From assembly GCF_036381655.1 (NCBI RefSeq), contig NZ_DASVCJ010000064.1:40521-104520 (forward strand): a stretch of DNA of 64,000 bases, in the 5' to 3' direction. Under the pieces are notes generated by a model, which was not told the DNA's origin, did no database searches, and worked only from the letters and a program-made list of their open reading frames with translations. Each line of letters begins with the position of its first letter. The first letter of the stretch is position 1. A program made the translations under genes and the position numbers. Below are positions 58,592 through 64,000 of this stretch, piece after piece. This stretch comes from Ferrovibrio sp036381655. GTDB lineage: Bacteria > Pseudomonadota > Alphaproteobacteria > Ferrovibrionales > Ferrovibrionaceae.

Positions 58592-59378
58592 ACGCCCGGC
58601 CTTCGTGGCCGCACATCGCGGCCCGGGCAAGGAGCGCCCCTGGGCCGGCATCGCCTTCGCCGCCTTGCTACATGCCGGCGTGGCGGCGGCGGCCTTGCAG
58701 GGTTTCGACCGTCTCGATGCCGAACCGGCACCGATGGTGATCGATTTCGTCCTGCCGCCGCCGGCGCCTGCTGCTGCGGCCGCCGAGGAACCGGCCACGC
58801 CGGCAGAACCGGAGACGGTTGCAGAAGCCGTTGCGAAGCCCGCCGCGGAGCCTGCTGCAGCCGCACCGCTTCCGGTCGCGATGCCGGAGCCGAAGCCGGC
58901 CGCCGCGAAACCGAAAAGGATATCGCATAAAGCAATGTCCGCTCCGGCACCGTCGTCGCAACCGCCATCGCCGGCATCTCCCGAAACAGCGGCGTCAGGC
59001 ATGGCGGATGCGGCATCGGCCATGCCGGCGGCGGCGGCCCCTGTCGCTGCTGCGCCGGCCAAAGCCGAACCGGCGGCCACGCCGCCGGCCTCGCCCTACG
59101 CGGCCATCCTGCGGCAATGGCTGGCCCGCCATGAGGAATATCCGCGCCGCGCACGCCTGCGGCATCAGGAGGGCACCGTCAGCTTGGCTATCGCGCTCGA
59201 TCGCAGCGGGCGGCTGCTGCGCCTCGAACTGGCGGCGCCCAGCGCACACGAAGTTTTGAACCAGGCCGCGCTGGACATGGCGCGCAGCGCAGCGCCCTAT
59301 CCGCCGCCGCCGCTCGCGGCCGGCCAGGATGAGGCGGTTTTCGTGGTGCCCTTCAGCTATGTACTGCGTGAGCGCTGA
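58566..59378 (+). CDS. TonB-family energy transducer
   Basis: A 270-residue TonB-like protein. One N-terminal membrane helix (about 24-40, AGIAFAALLHAGVAAAAL), a very long Pro/Ala-rich periplasmic spacer (about 55-180), and the C-terminal TonB domain (about 185-265; AAILRQWLARHEEYPRRARL, GTVSLAIALDRSGRLLRLEL). GGGAGAAG is ahead of the ATG. It overlaps the receptor gene by 26 bases, so it is a dedicated transducer. ExbB and ExbD are not in the window. Confidence 0.87.
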   Translation: MAVCACSSERPAFVAAHRGPGKERPWAGIAFAALLHAGVAAAALQGFDRLDAEPAPMVIDFVLPPPAPAAAAAEEPATPAEPETVAEAVAKPAAEPAAAAPLPVAMPEPKPAAAKPKRISHKAMSAPAPSSQPPSPASPETAASGMADAASAMPAAAAPVAAAPAKAEPAATPPASPYAAILRQWLARHEEYPRRARLRHQEGTVSLAIALDRSGRLLRLELAAPSAHEVLNQAALDMARSAAPYPPPPLAAGQDEAVFVVPFSYVLRER

Positions 59379-59503
59379 ATGAAAGACGGATGAACTTTAA
59401 TTAATTTCGCATCGGCACCGGGATTGGCGATGATGCCGCGAAGGCAGATGCCGGTCCGATCCAGCAGCCGGGCTGCAGCAGCCTGCCGCATCCGAGGATA
59501 TCC

Positions 59504-61219
59504 ATGTCGAGACTTGCCGCCTTCTTCCGGGCCTTCTGGGGACTGGCCAAACCCTATTGGACCCGGTCCGACGAGAAGGGCCGCGCCTGGGGCCTGCTGA
59601 TCGTCATCGTCGCGCTCAATCTCAGCACCGTGGCGCTGAGCGTGTGGTTCAATTTCTGGTACAAGAGCTTCTACGACTCGCTGCAGAACAGGAATTTCGC
59701 TGATTTCAAAACCTACCTGCTGCAATTCTGCGGCGTGGCGGTCGCCTTCATCATCGTCGCCGTCTACCAGACCTATCTCAGCCAGATGCTGCGGCTGTAC
59801 TGGCGGCGCTGGCTGACCGATCACTGGCTCGACGAATGGCTGGCACGGAAGCGCTATTACCTGATGCAGCTTCTGCCGCTCGGCACCGACAACCCCGACC
59901 AGCGCCTTGCCGACGATCTGCGGCTGTTCACCGATTACTCGCTCAGCCTGGCGCTGGGGCTGCTGAATTCCGTCGTCACGCTGTTCTCCTTCCTCGGCAT
60001 CCTGTGGAGCCTGTCGGGCGATTTCGCCCTGCCGCTGTTCGGTCACCAGATCGCAATCCCCGGCTACATGGTCTGGGCGGCGCTGATCTATGCCGGCATC
60101 GGCACCTGGCTGACGCACAAGATCGGCCGCCCTTTGGTGCGGCTGAATTTCGACCAGCAGCGCTATGAAGCGGATTTCCGCTTCCATCTCGTGCGCCTGC
60201 GCGAGAATGTCGAGGGCATCGCATTGCAGGATGGCGAAGCGGCCGAGAAGGCGGCCCTGGGTAGCCGCTTCCGTCATGTCGTCGACAATTTCTTCGCCAT
60301 CATGAAGAAGCAGAAGCAGCTCACCTGGTTCACCTCCGGCTACGGCCAGGTCGCCACGGTCTTTCCCTTCATCGTCGGCGCGCCGCGCTATTTCAGCGGC
60401 GGCATCGCGCTCGGCGACCTGATGCAGACCGTTTCCGCCTTCGGCCAGGTGCAATCCTCGCTGAGCTACATCATCGGCGCCTATACCGACATCGCCGAAT
60501 GGTGGTCAGTGATCAACCGCCTGCAGGGCTTCGTCGAGGGGCTTGGCAAGGCGGATGCGATCAACGCGGCATCGAAAATCGCCGCCGCGTCGGGCGAAAC
60601 CCTCGCAGTGGAGAATCTGTCGCTGGAATTGCCCGATGGCCGCCGCCTGTTCGATCTGGACCGGCTGGACCTGCAGGCGGGCGGTAGCCTGCTGATCGAA
60701 GGCCGCTCCGGCAACGGCAAAACCACCTTCTTCCGCGCGCTGGCCGGCCTCTGGCCGTTCGGCAAAGGCCGCATCCAGCGGCCAGGCGCCCATGAAGTCC
60801 TGTTCCTGCCGCAGAAACCCTATTTGCCGATCGCCAGCCTGCGCGCCGCTCTGGCCTATCCGGAAGGCCCAGACCGCTACCAGACGGAAGAGTATCGCGC
60901 CGCGCTGACTGCCATCGGGCTGGGCGCTTTCGCCGGCCGGCTGGACGAGGAGGCGAACTGGGCGCAGCTTTTGTCAGGCGGCGAGCAGCAGCGCGTGCAG
61001 ATCGCCCGCGCGCTGCTGAAGCAGCCGCGCTGGCTGTTCCTCGACGAGGCGACCTCGGCCCTGGACGAAGCGAGCGAGGCGGCGGTCCTGGAGGCATTAC
61101 GGCAGGCGCTGCCGCACGGCACGCTGGTCAGCATCGGCCATCGCCCGGCGCTTGCGGCCTTGCATCGCGACCGGCTCACGCTCGGCGCCGCCCTGCCCGA
61201 GCCAGTGGCGGCGGAGTAG
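59504..61219 (+). CDS. SbmA/YddA-type ABC transporter (permease-ATPase fusion)
   Basis: A 571-residue half transporter of the COG4178 family. N-terminal membrane part with about six helices (1-320) in the SbmA/BacA-like style (SVWFNFWYKSFYDSLQNRNF), followed by an ATPase domain (about 365-565) with Walker A EGRSGNGKTTFFRA, signature LSGGEQQRVQIARALL and Walker B WLFLDEATSALD. The family moves peptides, vitamins or metal complexes. A link to the copper cluster comes only from position: 125 bases after tonB on the same strand. Confidence 0.85.
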   Translation: MSRLAAFFRAFWGLAKPYWTRSDEKGRAWGLLIVIVALNLSTVALSVWFNFWYKSFYDSLQNRNFADFKTYLLQFCGVAVAFIIVAVYQTYLSQMLRLYWRRWLTDHWLDEWLARKRYYLMQLLPLGTDNPDQRLADDLRLFTDYSLSLALGLLNSVVTLFSFLGILWSLSGDFALPLFGHQIAIPGYMVWAALIYAGIGTWLTHKIGRPLVRLNFDQQRYEADFRFHLVRLRENVEGIALQDGEAAEKAALGSRFRHVVDNFFAIMKKQKQLTWFTSGYGQVATVFPFIVGAPRYFSGGIALGDLMQTVSAFGQVQSSLSYIIGAYTDIAEWWSVINRLQGFVEGLGKADAINAASKIAAASGETLAVENLSLELPDGRRLFDLDRLDLQAGGSLLIEGRSGNGKTTFFRALAGLWPFGKGRIQRPGAHEVLFLPQKPYLPIASLRAALAYPEGPDRYQTEEYRAALTAIGLGAFAGRLDEEANWAQLLSGGEQQRVQIARALLKQPRWLFLDEATSALDEASEAAVLEALRQALPHGTLVSIGHRPALAALHRDRLTLGAALPEPVAAE

Positions 61220-61276
61220 GACGCGCCGGGAAATCGTAGCTTCAGGAAATCTCGGCCGGGAATCTCAGCCCGGCAA

Positions 61277-62266
61277 TCAGCCCCAGGGCCCGCGCCGGCG
61301 CGCGGCCGCGCCGCTGCGCGGCACCGAACCGCGCATGTTCGAGCCCTGCATATGGGACGGCCGCGCCGCGTCATCCGCATTCGCGGCAAAGCCGGCGGCG
61401 CTGAAACCGGCGCTGCCGCCATGCTGGCCGGCGGCCAGCTCCATCAGCGCTGCGATGCGGTTCTCGGTGCTCGGATGGGTCGAAAACAGGTTGTCGACGC
61501 CGCGGCCATGCAGCGGATTGACGATGAACAGATGCGCGCTGGCCGGATTGCCTTCCGCCTGTTCGTTCGGGATGCGCTCGGCGCCATGGCTGATGCGCTG
61601 CAGGGCCGAAGCGAGCCAGCGCGGCTCGCCGCAGAGTTCGGCGCCCTCGCGGTCGGCGGCGTATTCGCGGCTGCGGCTGATCGCCATCTGCACCAGCATG
61701 GCGGCCAGCGGCGCCAGGATCATGATGGCGAGCGAGCCGATCAGCCCGAGCGGATTGTTGCGATTGTTGCCGCCGCCGAAGAACAGCGCGAAATTCGCCA
61801 GCATGCCGATGGCGCCGGCCAAGGTCGCCGTGATCGTCATGATCAGCGTGTCGCGATGCTTGATATGGGCGATTTCATGTCCCATCACGCCGGCCAGCTC
61901 CTCGCGGCTCAGGGAATGCAGCAGGCCGGTGGTGGCGGCCACGGCGGCATGTTGCGGATCGCGGCCGGTGGCGAAGGCGTTCGGCTGGTCGTTGTCGATC
62001 ACGTAGACGCGGGGCATCGGAATGCCGGCGCGCCTGGCCAGCTCGGCGATCAGGCCATGGAATTCCGGCGCCGTGCGCGCATCCACTTCGCGCGCGCCAT
62101 ACATCGACAGCACCATGCGGTCGCTGTTCCAGTAGGCGAAGAGGTTCATGCCGGCGGCGACCGCCAGCGCGATCAGCATGCCGGCCTCGCCGCCGATCAG
62201 GTATCCGACCGCGCCGAACAGGCCGGTCAGTGCCGCCAGCAGCAAGCCCGTCTTGAAATAGTTCAT
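61277..62266 (-). CDS. htpX: HtpX, membrane zinc metalloprotease
   Basis: A 329-residue M48B protease. Four or so membrane helices, zinc site HEIAH (residue about 135; VMGHEIAHIKHRD) and third ligand in SREYAADREGAELC. It degrades damaged inner-membrane proteins with FtsH and is usually a heat-shock or envelope-stress gene. The C-terminus is extended by about 40 Gly/Ala/Ser/Arg-rich residues beyond the usual end. GAGGGTG precedes the ATG. It converges on the ABC transporter gene. Confidence 0.92.
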   Translation of the reverse strand: MNYFKTGLLLAALTGLFGAVGYLIGGEAGMLIALAVAAGMNLFAYWNSDRMVLSMYGAREVDARTAPEFHGLIAELARRAGIPMPRVYVIDNDQPNAFATGRDPQHAAVAATTGLLHSLSREELAGVMGHEIAHIKHRDTLIMTITATLAGAIGMLANFALFFGGGNNRNNPLGLIGSLAIMILAPLAAMLVQMAISRSREYAADREGAELCGEPRWLASALQRISHGAERIPNEQAEGNPASAHLFIVNPLHGRGVDNLFSTHPSTENRIAALMELAAGQHGGSAGFSAAGFAANADDAARPSHMQGSNMRGSVPRSGAAARRRGPWG

Positions 62267-62371
62267 CGCAACACCCTCGTTCGGCCGTTTCGCTCGCCTG
62301 CCAAAGCTATGCAACCGGCCGTCCCGACTATATGTAGGAAGGCAGACAGCCCTTCCGCAAGACATCTTGAC

Positions 62372-62605
62372 ATGACCGACATCCGCAAATCCGAAACTCC
62401 CGTTCCCGCCTCCGCCGCTGGCGAACCGGCCGAAATTCAGGCCGTCGACACCCGGCCGGTCGATCCGGCGACCGGCAAGCCGCTCGCCCCGGCCAAGCCG
62501 GCGATCAAGCTGACCCAGGCGCCCGGCGAGGAGGATGGCCCCAAGGGGCCGGAGCCGACCCGCTACGGGGACTGGGAACGCAAGGGTATCGTCTCCGACT
62601 TCTGA
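62372..62605 (+). CDS. Succinate dehydrogenase assembly factor 4-like protein (DUF1674)
   Basis: A 77-residue protein, mostly a disordered acidic/Pro-rich N-terminus, ending in the hallmark DUF1674/SdhAF4 motif GPKGPEPTRYGDWERKGIVSDF (positions 56-77). SdhAF4 helps assemble the flavinylated SdhA subunit of complex II. The ATG follows a weak ribosome site. It is a single gene between divergent htpX (106 bases) and argG. Sequence end and length match bacterial homologues. Confidence 0.85.
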   Translation: MTDIRKSETPVPASAAGEPAEIQAVDTRPVDPATGKPLAPAKPAIKLTQAPGEEDGPKGPEPTRYGDWERKGIVSDF

Positions 62606-62785
62606 GGCTGATTTACGGCCCGATTTGGCCGGAATTGCGGCGGGCGCCGCCGCGGCCCCGGAGCGTCGCATGCAAGCGCCGCGCGCGGCGGCGGCGCAAA
62701 GCTTGCGCCCGAGCCTCGCTTGCCTATACTCCGCCCGCATTTTTCCCGGCTTTTCCTTGTTCGTTTACCTGGCAGGAGTGCGCCC

Positions 62786-64000
<1,215 letters not shown>

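Overview
The window is a GC-rich stretch of a motile alphaproteobacterial chromosome, most likely a member of the Rhodospirillales or a close relative. This rests on gene content and order: a class II flagellar operon with FlbD, a SciP (DUF1153) protein of the CtrA circuit, mutM/ubiE/ubiB, hisZ-purA, DUF3576-leuS-lptE-holA, an alphaproteobacterial RpoH, and an SdhAF4-type DUF1674 protein. No species is claimed.

Layout. 1-10.1 kb (minus strand): one flagellar operon fliF-fliG-fliH-fliN-flbD-flhA-flhF-flhG plus the start of an unknown proline-rich protein, with sciP just upstream. 10.1-12.8 kb: fliK-flgD, with a near-consensus sigma-54 promoter and a distal inverted repeat of the same form as one found upstream of fliF. 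13.1-14.6 kb: a small membrane protein and two paralogous single-domain response regulators. 14.7-17.0 kb: a DODA-type dioxygenase gene broken by a 1.7-kb insert that carries a higBA toxin-antitoxin pair and fragments of membrane (possibly conjugation) genes. 17.1-31.4 kb: mostly housekeeping genes (LysR regulator, threonine aldolase, JAMM peptidase, RluD, RpoH, GAF protein, PurA, HisZ, enoyl-CoA hydratase, MutM, UbiE, UbiB). 31.5-34.2 kb: two tandem paralogous porins, each with its own terminator. 34.7-39.6 kb: lipoprotein-leuS-lptE-holA. 39.6-44.9 kb: a WD40 protein and COG0523 metallochaperone pair, Ogt, dienelactone hydrolase, quinone reductase and a HugZ-like protein. 44.9-48.3 kb: the metNIQ methionine/sulfur uptake operon with a long leader. 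That leader holds a 29-codon reading frame ending Cys-Cys-Cys-Arg and, further upstream, an orphan promoter whose spacer is filled by a Fur-like box. 48.3-53 kb: DUF2000-AraC, SodC, a class II (AniA-like) copper nitrite reductase with a perfect FNR/NnrR-type box, and an iron permease with a cupredoxin-like protein behind a second Fur-like box. 53.1-54.5 kb: rho. 54.9-61.2 kb: a putative copper-handling cluster (DUF2946, DUF1775-PCuAC fusion, TonB-dependent receptor, its own TonB, SbmA/YddA-type ABC exporter). The end holds htpX, sdhAF4 and argG (cut by the window edge).

How parts fit together. FlbD, encoded inside the fliF operon, probably acts at the two matching inverted repeats, repressing or tuning fliF and activating sigma-54 transcription of fliK-flgD; SciP would feed back on CtrA. 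Iron, copper and denitrification genes sit side by side (FTR1, cupredoxin, NirK, SodC, copper cluster), consistent with coordinated supply of metal to periplasmic cuproenzymes. The observations I rank highest are the Cys-rich leader peptide ahead of metNIQ, the Fur-boxed promoter with no recognisable gene, and the dioxygenase broken by the higBA insert.
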